A stretch of 64,000 nucleotides of DNA from UBA668 sp041394605 (GTDB taxonomy: Bacteria; Actinomycetota; Acidimicrobiia; Acidimicrobiales; Ilumatobacteraceae). Numbering within the stretch: position 1 is the stretch's first letter; each line of letters begins with the position of its first letter. Positions 25,325-32,992 of the stretch are shown piece after piece. A program made the position numbers and the translations under genes. The notes under the pieces are model-generated. The model was not told where the DNA came from and made no database searches. It saw only the letters and a list, made by a program, of their open reading frames with translations. Location: the NCBI GenBank assembly GCA_041394605.1, contig JAWKHX010000017.1:1-64000 (forward strand), given 5' to 3'.

Positions 25325-27295
25325 TCAGGCGGGGCGGCGGCGGCGCGACGCTGCCGACAGCGCCATGCCCGCGCCGAGCAGCCCGGTGGCCGTGAGGGTG
25401 AGCGACAGCGAGCCCGTGCCGGTGGCGGGGATCTGCCCACCGCCGGCGGCACCGTTCACCGTGATGCTGACGGTGGCCGTGCCCAGTTCCACGTCGCCGG
25501 AGAGCACCCGGTAGACGAACTGGTCGGCACCCACGTAGCCCGGGTTCGGGGTGTAGGTGAACGAGCCGTTGGGGTTCAGCACCACCAGGCCGTGCGCCGC
25601 GCCGGAGACCAGTTCGGCCACATCGCCGGACGCCGCGCCGTCGTTGAACAGCACGCCGGGCGCCACCTGGTTGATGCCCACGTTCATGGAGGTGACGTAG
25701 GCGTCGTTGACCGGGGTCGGCGTGGTCTCCACGGCACCGATGTCGATGCGGCCACCCTCGATGCGGGCGACGCCGCGCTGGTCCGTCGCCGGGGCGGCGC
25801 CGAAGGCCGGGTCGCCGGCGTTGATCACCGGCGAGCCGGCGAGCGGCAGGTGGGTCTGCGTCGGGCCGCCGTTGTCGGCCAGCGGGCCGAGCAGCGGGTC
25901 GGCGGGGGTGAGGTTGTCGGAGCCGCCGGTGGGCGCGTCCGCCTCGATCAGCGACCAGTCGGCGTAGATGGCACCCCCTGCGTACAGGTCGTCGCCGGCC
26001 GCGGTGAGACGCACCTCGTCCAGGTTGCCGCCGTCCGCAGAGTTGTTGGCGACGATCGTGTGGTCCAGGTCGATCTCGCCGTCGTACAGCGCGATGCCAC
26101 CACCCAGGTAGCCGGCAGTGTTGTCCACGATCGTGGAGTTCTCCACGCGGAACGTGTTCTCCGAGTCCACGTAGTAGACGGCGAGGCCACCGCCGAAGCC
26201 GTACGCGTCGTTGCCCGAGATCGTGCTCGACGAGATGAGCACGTCCTCGCCGGCGTAGTTGATGTAGATGCCGCCCCCCTCGCCACTCTCGGCGCTGTTG
26301 CCGGAGATGGTGGACTCGCGGATCGTCAGCGTGTCGCCGAGGTCGTAGAAGTAGATGCCCCCACCGTCACCGCCGCCCTCGCCCCCCACGGCACGGTTGC
26401 CGGACACGGTGGTCTGGCTGATGGTCACCGGGCCGCGCGGCTGCCACAGGTACAGCCCACCACCCTCGTCGTAGGCGATGTTGAGGTCGATCGTGGAGCG
26501 CTCGATGACCAGCGGCACCTCATCACCGGACCCGTACAGCGCGATCCCGCCGCCGTCGACCTCGGCGATGTTGTGGCTGATGTCCGAGTCGCGGATGTAG
26601 CCGGCGGCCTCCAGCGAGTAGAACATGATCCCGCCGCCGTCGGACACCGAGGAGTTGTCGGTGACCTCGCTGTCGGCCAGCACGAACGCGCCGGCGTTGG
26701 ACTTGAGGAAGATCCCGCCGCCGGTGCCACCGCCGGCGGTGTTCTCGCTGATCTCGGTGCCGTAGATCCGCAGCGACCCCTCGGGCGCGTCACCGTCGAC
26801 ATTGAAGTAGACGCCACCGCCGGAGTCCGTGGACTCGTTGCCAGTGACGACTGCGTCGCGCAGCGTCAGGTTCTCGCCCCAGACGCTGATCCCGCCGCCG
26901 CCCCCGGCCAACCCGTCCGTGACCGTGATGCCGCTGATGGTGACGTCCAGCGTGGCCGAGTTGTTGTACAGGTAGAAGACCCGGCTGCTGCTGTTGCCGG
27001 AGACTGCGAGAACGGCCGCACCCGGCCCCTGGATGGTGACGGAGTCGGAGATCTCCAACTGCCCGCTGGTGAGGGTGATCGTGCCGCTGAGCCCGGCCTG
27101 GAACGTGATGACATCTGCGCCGCCGGCACTGTTGGCGTCTGCGATGGCCTGGCGCAGCGAACCGGCGCCGCTGTCGTTGAGGTTCGTGACGTTGAACGCC
27201 GCCGCTTCGGCGGTTCCCGCACCGACCACCAGCGGACCGGCAACTGCTGCTGCCGTACCGGTGAGAACGACGACCTTGCGCCTTGACTGACCCAT
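25325..27295 (-). CDS. Surface beta-helix protein with sortase-type IPATG anchor
   Basis: A 656-residue exported protein. A signal peptide (residues 1 to about 32) ends in TAEAAAF. A right-handed parallel beta-helix follows, built of repeated GGGI/GGGIY turns and NSTI/STISGN strands, like polymorphic outer-membrane (Pmp) and choice-of-anchor proteins. Near 490-530 is PLLGPLADNGGPTQTHLPLAGS with INAGDP, typical of this group. A cadherin/Big-9-like domain (GSFTYTPNPGYVGADQFVYRV) precedes the end. The C-terminus is a classical wall-sorting signal: IPATG, a hydrophobic helix and RRRRPA. A sortase should link it to the wall; none is in the window. The start follows a GGGGGG stretch 8-13 nt upstream. 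Confidence 0.87.
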   Translation of the reverse strand: MGQSRRKVVVLTGTAAAVAGPLVVGAGTAEAAAFNVTNLNDSGAGSLRQAIADANSAGGADVITFQAGLSGTITLTSGQLEISDSVTIQGPGAAVLAVSGNSSSRVFYLYNNSATLDVTISGITVTDGLAGGGGGISVWGENLTLRDAVVTGNESTDSGGGVYFNVDGDAPEGSLRIYGTEISENTAGGGTGGGIFLKSNAGAFVLADSEVTDNSSVSDGGGIMFYSLEAAGYIRDSDISHNIAEVDGGGIALYGSGDEVPLVIERSTIDLNIAYDEGGGLYLWQPRGPVTISQTTVSGNRAVGGEGGGDGGGIYFYDLGDTLTIRESTISGNSAESGEGGGIYINYAGEDVLISSSTISGNDAYGFGGGLAVYYVDSENTFRVENSTIVDNTAGYLGGGIALYDGEIDLDHTIVANNSADGGNLDEVRLTAAGDDLYAGGAIYADWSLIEADAPTGGSDNLTPADPLLGPLADNGGPTQTHLPLAGSPVINAGDPAFGAAPATDQRGVARIEGGRIDIGAVETTPTPVNDAYVTSMNVGINQVAPGVLFNDGAASGDVAELVSGAAHGLVVLNPNGSFTYTPNPGYVGADQFVYRVLSGDVELGTATVSITVNGAAGGGQIPATGTGSLSLTLTATGLLGAGMALSAASRRRRPA

Positions 27296-27390
27296 CACAC
27301 AGAACCCCCCGTGCTCGCCACGCCGGCCCTCCCGTCGGCGTCGCCCCGCGGCACAGTAGCGGAGGGCGGTTCCCCGAACGCGCAACGGGA

Positions 27391-27396
27391 TACTGT
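27391..27396 (+). promoter_or_regulatory. Putative leaderless -10 box (TACTGT)
   Basis: TACTGT ends 7 nt before the ATG at 27404 of the triple-domain fusion. It fixes that ATG as the start rather than upstream in-frame codons. Confidence 0.5.
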
Positions 27397-27403
27397 CGAG
27401 CCG

Positions 27404-30382
27404 ATGCGCCTGGACACCACCTTCATCCGCCTGGCCCTGCGAGTGGATGCGGCCCGGTTGGCGGGCGAGGTGCTGGCGCTGCCGGAGGAAGCGTGGATCC
27501 CCCACCCGGAGGGGGCGCCGGGCAACACCTGCGTGCCGCTGGTGGCATCCCGCGGCAACCCGGAGGACCACGCCACCACAGGGCCGATGGCCGCCACCCC
27601 GATCCTCGAATCCATGCCCTACCACCGGGCGGTGCTCGCCTCGCTGGGCGCGCCGATCGGCCGCACCCGCCTCATGCGCATCGAGGCCGAGGGCCGGCTG
27701 GGCCTGCACGTGGACACCAACCGCTACTGGCAGGAGCACCTCCGCGTGCATGCACCGGTGCTCACCCACCCCGACGTGGCGTTCACGTGCGAGGAGGCGT
27801 CCGTGCACATGGCACCCGGCGAGGTCTGGGTGTTCGACACCTGGCGGCGCCACGGGGTGGAGAACCCGGCCGACCAGGCTCGGGTGCACCTGGTCATCGA
27901 CACGGTCGGCTCCTCGGCGCTGTGGCGCCTGATCGACGCCGGCCGCGCCCACGGCAACACTGGAGCCGCCATCGGGCCGTTGGTGGACGTCTGCCCGGCG
28001 CTCACGCTGGAGCACGCCGAGCCCCTGACCACCACGGCGCCATGGCTGCACCGGGTGATGGCCGACGGGATCCTCCGCGACATGGCCGGCGGGGCGCCGC
28101 CCGCGGCCGAGCGGTTGCTGCGCGACCTGATCGCCGACTGGCACGCCCTGTGGGTGATGCACGGCGACGACCCCACCGCCCGCCCCCTCTACCAGCAGGC
28201 CATCGCCTTCTACGAGCAGCAGCTGGCCGAACTGCCGGACCACCCGTTGAGCAACGGCGGCGGTTTCGCCGACGCCGTGCGCCAACTGATCCTCCGCCCC
28301 GGGCTCTCCCCACTGCCTCCCGGCCCGGCAGCTGCGGCCCAGCCTGCCGCGGCTGAGCTGACACCGGCTGCGCCCGCAGCACCCCGGCCGAGCCGGCCGA
28401 CACGACGGCTGGACCGGCCGATCTTCATCGTCTGCCCGCCGCGTTCGGGCAGCAGCCTGCTGTTGGAGTCGCTGTCGCGAGCAAAGGGGGTGTTCACCAT
28501 CGGCGGCGAGAGCCATGAGGTGTTCGAGCGCAACCCCGAGCTGCACCCGTCGCACCACCACTGGCACTCCAACGTGCTCACGGCGGCGGACGCCACGCCG
28601 GCCATCGCCACTCGGCTGGACGAGACGTTCGCCGCCCGCGCTCGCGACCGCGACGGCCGCCCACCGGTCGGCCGCGCCCCGATTCGCCTGCTGGAGAAGA
28701 CACCGAAGAACGCGCTGCGCGTGCCGTTCCTGGCCGAGGCCTTCCCCGACGGCGTGTTCGTCTACCTGCACCGCCCTGCCCGCCCGACCATCAGCAGCAT
28801 GATCGAGGCATGGCGGTCCGGCCGGTTCGTCACCTATCCGCGCCCGCCCGGTTGGGGCGACACCACGTGGTCGATGCTGCTGGTGCCTGGCTGGGAGCAC
28901 TACCTGGGCCTGCAGTACGACGAGGTCGCCGCCCGGCAGTGGGCCACCACCACCGACATCCTCCTCGGCGACCTTGCCCAGTTGCCGGAGGACCGCTGGT
29001 GCGCGGTGGGCTACGACGCCCTGCTGGCCGACCCCAACACCGTGCTGAAGGACCTTGCCGAACGTCTGGGCCTGGAGTGGGACCGCCCCGTGCCCGGCCC
29101 GCTGCCCCACTCGCGCACCACGCTGGACGCACCCGACCCGCAGAAGTGGCGCCGCAACGAGGAGGAGCTGGAACGGGTGTGGCACCTCGCCGCCGACAGC
29201 GCCGCGCGGGCCGATGCCGTGCTCGCCGACCCGCCGACCGCCCTGCGGCTGGAGGGCCGCAACACCGACCTTCAGCGCGCCGTCGCAGCCCGCCAGGCGC
29301 AGCGCCAGGCCGCGGTGCATGCCGCGTTCCGCAGTGTGCACACCGGCGGCTTCGCCGAACTGCTCTCCAAGGCGGACCGCAGCCTGGCCGTCACCACCTA
29401 CCAGAGCGGCCGGGTGCTGCTCGTGCGCCCCGGCAGCGACGGCGGGATCAACACCCACCTCAAGCGCTTCGCCAGACCGATGGGGCTGGCGGTGGACGGC
29501 AGCCGCCTGGCGCTGGGCACGGACCAATCGGTGTGGCGGTTCGACGACCAGCCCGAACTGGCCGCCCGCCTGCCCGGCGACACCCGCCACGACGGCTGCT
29601 ACGTACCCACCGGCTCGCAGACCACGGGCGACATCAGCATCCACGAGTTGGCGTTCGCCGGCGACGATCTGTGGGTCGTCAACACACGCTTCTCCTGCCT
29701 GGCCACGCTGGACGGCGAGCACAGCTTCGTGCCCCGCTGGCGGCCTCGGTTCGTCACCGCGCTGGCGGCGGAGGACCGCTGCCACCTCAATGGGCTGGCG
29801 GTCGTGGACGGCCGCCCGAGGTACGTCACCGCGCTCGCCATGACCGACACTCGCCAGGGCTGGCGGAGCGAGAAGCTGGGTGGCGGGATGGTGATCGACG
29901 TCGACGACCACGCCATCGTGGCCCAGGGCCTGACCATGCCGCACTCGCCGCGCTGGTACCGCGACCAGTTGTGGGTGCTGGATTCCGGCAACGGCGCGCT
30001 GTGCCGGGTGGACATCGCCACCGGCAATGTGGAGACCGTGGCGCTGCTGCCCGGCTTCACCCGCGGCCTGTCCTTCATCGGCCGCTACGCCGTGGTCGGG
30101 TTGTCCAAGGTGCGCGAGCACGTGTTCGCCGGTCTGCCCCTGGCCGAGCGGCTGGAGGCGGGGCCGGAGGAACGGTCCTGCGGGCTGTGGGTGGTGGACA
30201 TCGAGACCGGGCAGATCGCCGCGTTCCTCCGGTTCGAAGGCGAGGTGGAGGAAGTGTTCGACGTGCAACTGCTGCCCCACCGCTTCCCCGAACTGCTGGA
30301 GCCCGGCGACGCCCTGGCCGCCGGGGCGTTCGTGCTGCCGGAGTCCGCCCTGCAGGATCTAGCCGTCCGTCGCGCCCCGTGA
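27404..30382 (+). CDS. Triple fusion: aspartyl/asparaginyl beta-hydroxylase-like, sulfotransferase, TIGR03032 domain
   Basis: A 992-residue cytoplasmic fusion. Residues about 1-190 resemble the Asp/Asn beta-hydroxylase fold: LGLHVDTN gives a first iron His, TWRRHGVEN a second, and ARVHLVIDTV the 2-oxoglutarate Arg. After a Pro/Ala linker (about 305-335), a sulfotransferase domain begins with IFIVCPPRSGSSLL (PAPS 5'-phosphosulfate loop, about 338-352) and the 3'-phosphate site FVYLHRPARPTISSM. From about 642 to the end is a TIGR03032-type propeller domain (FAELLSKADRSLAVTTYQSG, later MPHSPRWYRDQLWVLDSGNG). No signal peptide. A peptide or natural product might be hydroxylated and then sulfated, but that is inference. 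The start is backed by TACTGT 7 nt upstream. Confidence 0.85.
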   Translation: MRLDTTFIRLALRVDAARLAGEVLALPEEAWIPHPEGAPGNTCVPLVASRGNPEDHATTGPMAATPILESMPYHRAVLASLGAPIGRTRLMRIEAEGRLGLHVDTNRYWQEHLRVHAPVLTHPDVAFTCEEASVHMAPGEVWVFDTWRRHGVENPADQARVHLVIDTVGSSALWRLIDAGRAHGNTGAAIGPLVDVCPALTLEHAEPLTTTAPWLHRVMADGILRDMAGGAPPAAERLLRDLIADWHALWVMHGDDPTARPLYQQAIAFYEQQLAELPDHPLSNGGGFADAVRQLILRPGLSPLPPGPAAAAQPAAAELTPAAPAAPRPSRPTRRLDRPIFIVCPPRSGSSLLLESLSRAKGVFTIGGESHEVFERNPELHPSHHHWHSNVLTAADATPAIATRLDETFAARARDRDGRPPVGRAPIRLLEKTPKNALRVPFLAEAFPDGVFVYLHRPARPTISSMIEAWRSGRFVTYPRPPGWGDTTWSMLLVPGWEHYLGLQYDEVAARQWATTTDILLGDLAQLPEDRWCAVGYDALLADPNTVLKDLAERLGLEWDRPVPGPLPHSRTTLDAPDPQKWRRNEEELERVWHLAADSAARADAVLADPPTALRLEGRNTDLQRAVAARQAQRQAAVHAAFRSVHTGGFAELLSKADRSLAVTTYQSGRVLLVRPGSDGGINTHLKRFARPMGLAVDGSRLALGTDQSVWRFDDQPELAARLPGDTRHDGCYVPTGSQTTGDISIHELAFAGDDLWVVNTRFSCLATLDGEHSFVPRWRPRFVTALAAEDRCHLNGLAVVDGRPRYVTALAMTDTRQGWRSEKLGGGMVIDVDDHAIVAQGLTMPHSPRWYRDQLWVLDSGNGALCRVDIATGNVETVALLPGFTRGLSFIGRYAVVGLSKVREHVFAGLPLAERLEAGPEERSCGLWVVDIETGQIAAFLRFEGEVEEVFDVQLLPHRFPELLEPGDALAAGAFVLPESALQDLAVRRAP

Positions 30383-30425
30383 CGGGAGTGCCGTTGCGGC
30401 GGCGTTCGGGTGCAACACTGACGGT

Positions 30426-31217
30426 ATGGACACCTCGTTCCGGAATCCGTCGCTGCTGACCTTCGCCTCGGAGGTGCCGCGCGCTGCCGGCGAGATGATG
30501 GCCTTCACCGCGCTCACCCCGCTGCTCACCCGGCTGCCCACCGGTGACGGCCGGCCCGTGCTGGTGCTGCCCGGCTTCACCGCCTCGGACCAGTCCACCA
30601 CCTCGTTGCGGTACGTGCTCGCCCGGCTGGACTACTCCGTGCACGGCTGGCACCTCGGGCAGAACCTCGGTCCGTCGCAGCGGATCGTCGACGGCATGCT
30701 GCATCGTTTCGAGGAGGTCCACCGCCGTCACGACGGCGAGCCGATCACACTCCTCGGCTGGAGCCTCGGCGGGCTGTACTCGCGGGCGCTGGCCACCCGC
30801 TTCCCGGATGCCGTCCGTCATGTCATCACGCTCGGCAGCCCGTTCCGCCTGCACCGGGCGGAGGAGACCAATGTCGGCCGCTGGTTCGACAAGACGGCAC
30901 CCATCCACGGCCTGCGCCGCCCCCACTCCGCGGACTTCCGCCGCGAGCCGTACACCGGCAACCTGCCGGTGCCGAGCACCGCCGTGTTCACGAAGGCCGA
31001 CGGTGTGGTCCCGTGGAGGTCGTGCGTGGACGTGCCCGGCCCGCGCTCGGAGAACATCGAGGTGTTCGGCAGCCACTGCGGCCTGGGGTTCAACCCTGCC
31101 GTGCTGGGCATCGTCGCCGACCGCCTGCGCCTCGGCAAGGACGAATGGCGCCCCTTCAAGCCGGCACCGTGGCACGTGGGCCCGTACCGCGCCCGCGTCC
31201 ATGTGGAAGCCGCCTGA
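30426..31217 (+). CDS. Alpha/beta hydrolase (lipase/esterase-like)
   Basis: A 263-residue alpha/beta hydrolase. The strand VLVLPGFTASD gives the oxyanion region, the nucleophile elbow is GWSLGG (Ser113), the acid is probably the Asp of FTKADGVVPW, and the histidine is in FGSHCGLGFNP. The layout resembles PGAP1/triacylglycerol-lipase-like bacterial esterases that act on acyl esters. It has no signal peptide. It lies 43 bp after the fusion gene on the same strand and converges with the TetR gene, separated by a hairpin. Confidence 0.8.
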   Translation: MDTSFRNPSLLTFASEVPRAAGEMMAFTALTPLLTRLPTGDGRPVLVLPGFTASDQSTTSLRYVLARLDYSVHGWHLGQNLGPSQRIVDGMLHRFEEVHRRHDGEPITLLGWSLGGLYSRALATRFPDAVRHVITLGSPFRLHRAEETNVGRWFDKTAPIHGLRRPHSADFRREPYTGNLPVPSTAVFTKADGVVPWRSCVDVPGPRSENIEVFGSHCGLGFNPAVLGIVADRLRLGKDEWRPFKPAPWHVGPYRARVHVEAA

Positions 31218-31232
31218 CCCGCACCCCCGGCC

Positions 31233-31250
31233 CGGCCGGTAGTCCGGCCG
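31233..31250. terminator. Bidirectional hairpin between hydrolase and TetR genes
   Basis: CGGCCGG / CCGGCCG, a 7-bp perfect stem with a TAGT loop in the 34-bp gap between convergent stops. No U-run. Confidence 0.5.
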
Positions 31251-31251
31251 C

Positions 31252-31929
31252 CTAGCGCAGGCGGTCCAGGCCGTCGAGGATGACGTCCAGCACGAACTCG
31301 AAATCGTTCTGCGCCGCGGGTGCGTGCACGTGCTGGTGCATGTGCTCGATGAGGTGCGGGAACTCCTGGTCCTCGAACTGGGCGAGAAACTCGGCAGCCG
31401 CGTCGGCAACGTTGTCGCTGTCCAGGCCAGTGCGCTGCTCCAGGAGGGCGAAGCCGAGGATGTGCATCATCAGCGCGTGGTAGCCGTGATAGGCGAGCGT
31501 CGGCGACAGGCCGGCCGCCCGCAGGCTGCGCAGCAGACCCTCCATGAACCGAAGCCGGTGCGGGCCGCTGCTGACGGCGGGCCACAGGGCCACCACCCAC
31601 GGGTGGCGGTCCAGTGCATCGTGCGCGCTCAACACGGTGTGGCGGATCCCCGCCTTCCACGCCGCCTTGCCGCGGCGGGCCGGAGCGGTCTCGGGCGGCT
31701 CGATCTCGGCGGCCACCAGGTCGGCGATGCCGGCCAGCACCACGTCCTTGTTGGCCACATGGTTGTACAGCGACATCACCTCGTAGCCGAGCGCCCGCGC
31801 CAGCTTGCGCATGCTCAGTTCGTCCACGCCCTCGCGGTCGGCCAGCACCAGCGCGGCCTGCAGCACTCGCTCGGTGGTGAGCGGTTCGCGTGAGCCGCCG
31901 GCACTGCTGCGTTGCGTTCGGGTCGCCAT
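31252..31929 (-). CDS. TetR-family repressor (TetR_C type)
   Basis: A 225-residue TetR regulator. The DNA-binding domain has ERVLQAALVLADREG, then ELSMRKLARALGYEVMSLY and NHVANKD (residues about 22-63), the form seen in the TetR/TetR_C_1 group. The long ligand-binding part carries HGYHALMMHILGF and a His/Glu-rich HLIEHMHQHVHAPA stretch that might bind metal or just be a loop. It is divergent from an NAD(P)H oxidoreductase gene, and the 61-bp gap holds two ACGTAC-N3-GTACGT operators. TACACT inside one operator lies 8 nt before its ATG, so it should repress itself. Confidence 0.88.
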   Translation of the reverse strand: MATRTQRSSAGGSREPLTTERVLQAALVLADREGVDELSMRKLARALGYEVMSLYNHVANKDVVLAGIADLVAAEIEPPETAPARRGKAAWKAGIRHTVLSAHDALDRHPWVVALWPAVSSGPHRLRFMEGLLRSLRAAGLSPTLAYHGYHALMMHILGFALLEQRTGLDSDNVADAAAEFLAQFEDQEFPHLIEHMHQHVHAPAAQNDFEFVLDVILDGLDRLR

Positions 31930-31931
31930 CG

Positions 31932-31974
31932 ACGTACAGTGTACGTAACGTACAGCGTACGTACCAGCGTACGT
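31932..31974. promoter_or_regulatory. TetR operator: two 15-bp inverted repeats plus a half site
   Basis: ACGTAC-AGT-GTACGT at 31932-31946 and ACGTAC-AGC-GTACGT at 31948-31962 are 1 nt apart, with a further GTACGT at 31969-31974. The repressor gene's TACACT box (31938-31943, minus strand) is inside the first, and the oxidoreductase start lies 17 nt beyond the half site. Confidence 0.85.
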
Positions 31975-31990
31975 GCGAAAGGATGTCACC

Positions 31991-32968
31991 ATGCCCATCA
32001 CCACTGCTGCCGTGCACGACCGTTATGGCGGCCCCGAGGAACTGCAGGTGCGCGAGGTGGACTGCCCCGAGCCCGGCGAGGGCCGGGTGCTGGTGGACGT
32101 CCGCGCCGCGTCGGTGAACCCGCTGGACTGGCACTCGCTCACCGGCCGGCCGTGGATCGCCCGCAGCCAGAGCGGGCTGCGTCTGCGCCCCGGCCATCGT
32201 CTGGGCACCGACGTGGCCGGCGTGGTGGTGGCGCTCGGGCCGGGTGTAACGACGTTCGCCGTCGGCGATGCGGTGTTCGGCGCGGCCGACGGTGCGCTGG
32301 GCGGCCTGGTGCTCGCCAAGGCCACGTCGCTGGCGCACAAGCCGGAGGAGATCACGTTCGAACAAGCCGGCGCGGTCGCCATCGCCGGCGTCACCGCGCT
32401 GCAGGCGCTGCGCGACAAGGGCAAGGTCGGCCCCGGCAGCCGGGTGCTGGTGAACGGCGCGGCCGGCGGCGTGGGCAGCTTCGCCGTGCAACTGGCGAAG
32501 GGCATGGGCGCCACCGTCACCGGCGTGTGCGGCCCGGCGAACGTGCAGTTCGTGCGCGACCTGGGTGCGGATGCGGTGGTCGACTACACCAAGGAGGCCG
32601 TGACCTCCGGCGGCGGGCAGTACGACGTGATCATCGACAACCAGGGCAACCACTCGGCGCGGGCACTGAAGCGGGTGCTGGTGCCCGGCGGGGTGGAGGT
32701 GGTGGTGGGCGGCAAGAAGAGCGGCCGGGTCATCGGGCCGCTCGCCACCCTGCTGCGCTTGAAGCTGGCGTTCCTGGTGGGCAGCCGCCGTGCCGCGCCC
32801 ATGATGGCCAAGATCAACGCCGACGACCTTGCCACGCTGGCGCAGTTGATGGCTGCCGGCTCCCTTCGCCCGGCCGTCACCCGCACCTTCCCGCTGGCCG
32901 ACGTGGCCACGGCGTTCGCCGAGATCGGCGCCGGCCACGCCCGCGGCAAGCTCGTGGTCGTGCCCTGA
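31991..32968 (+). CDS. NAD(P)H:quinone oxidoreductase-like medium-chain dehydrogenase
   Basis: A 325-residue zinc-independent MDR protein. The N-terminal GroES-like domain (PGEGRVLVDVRAASVNPLDWH) lacks the structural zinc cysteines. The Rossmann part shows VLVNGAAGGVGSFAVQLAKG for NAD(P)H. Family members reduce quinones or enones or detoxify reactive carbonyls. The ATG at 31991 has GAAAGGA 8-14 nt upstream, so unlike its neighbours it uses a leader. Divergence from the TetR gene and the shared operator indicate induction by a ligand, probably an electrophile or quinone. Confidence 0.88.
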   Translation: MPITTAAVHDRYGGPEELQVREVDCPEPGEGRVLVDVRAASVNPLDWHSLTGRPWIARSQSGLRLRPGHRLGTDVAGVVVALGPGVTTFAVGDAVFGAADGALGGLVLAKATSLAHKPEEITFEQAGAVAIAGVTALQALRDKGKVGPGSRVLVNGAAGGVGSFAVQLAKGMGATVTGVCGPANVQFVRDLGADAVVDYTKEAVTSGGGQYDVIIDNQGNHSARALKRVLVPGGVEVVVGGKKSGRVIGPLATLLRLKLAFLVGSRRAAPMMAKINADDLATLAQLMAAGSLRPAVTRTFPLADVATAFAEIGAGHARGKLVVVP

Positions 32969-32992
32969 GCCGGCGACGGGGCCGTCCCGGCT
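32968..32992. terminator. Strong hairpin between convergent oxidoreductase and sulfatase genes
   Basis: AGCCGG-C-GACGG / CCGTC-CCGGCT: an 11-bp stem with one bulged C and a GG loop. It overlaps the stop regions of both genes. No U-run follows in either direction. Confidence 0.6.

Noticed and set aside
23260..25452. 730-codon open frame antisense to the acyl-CoA ligase and MFS genes
   Set aside because: Composition is arginine/glycine-rich without motifs, while both plus-strand genes have complete family motifs.
30075..31409. 444-codon minus-strand frame across the hydrolase gene
   Set aside because: It is antisense to a well-supported hydrolase and has no domain; it only borrows text from the TetR gene in another frame.
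31973..31990. GTG start for the oxidoreductase at 31973
   Set aside because: It lies inside the operator half site; ATG 31991 has a proper ribosome site (GAAAGGA).
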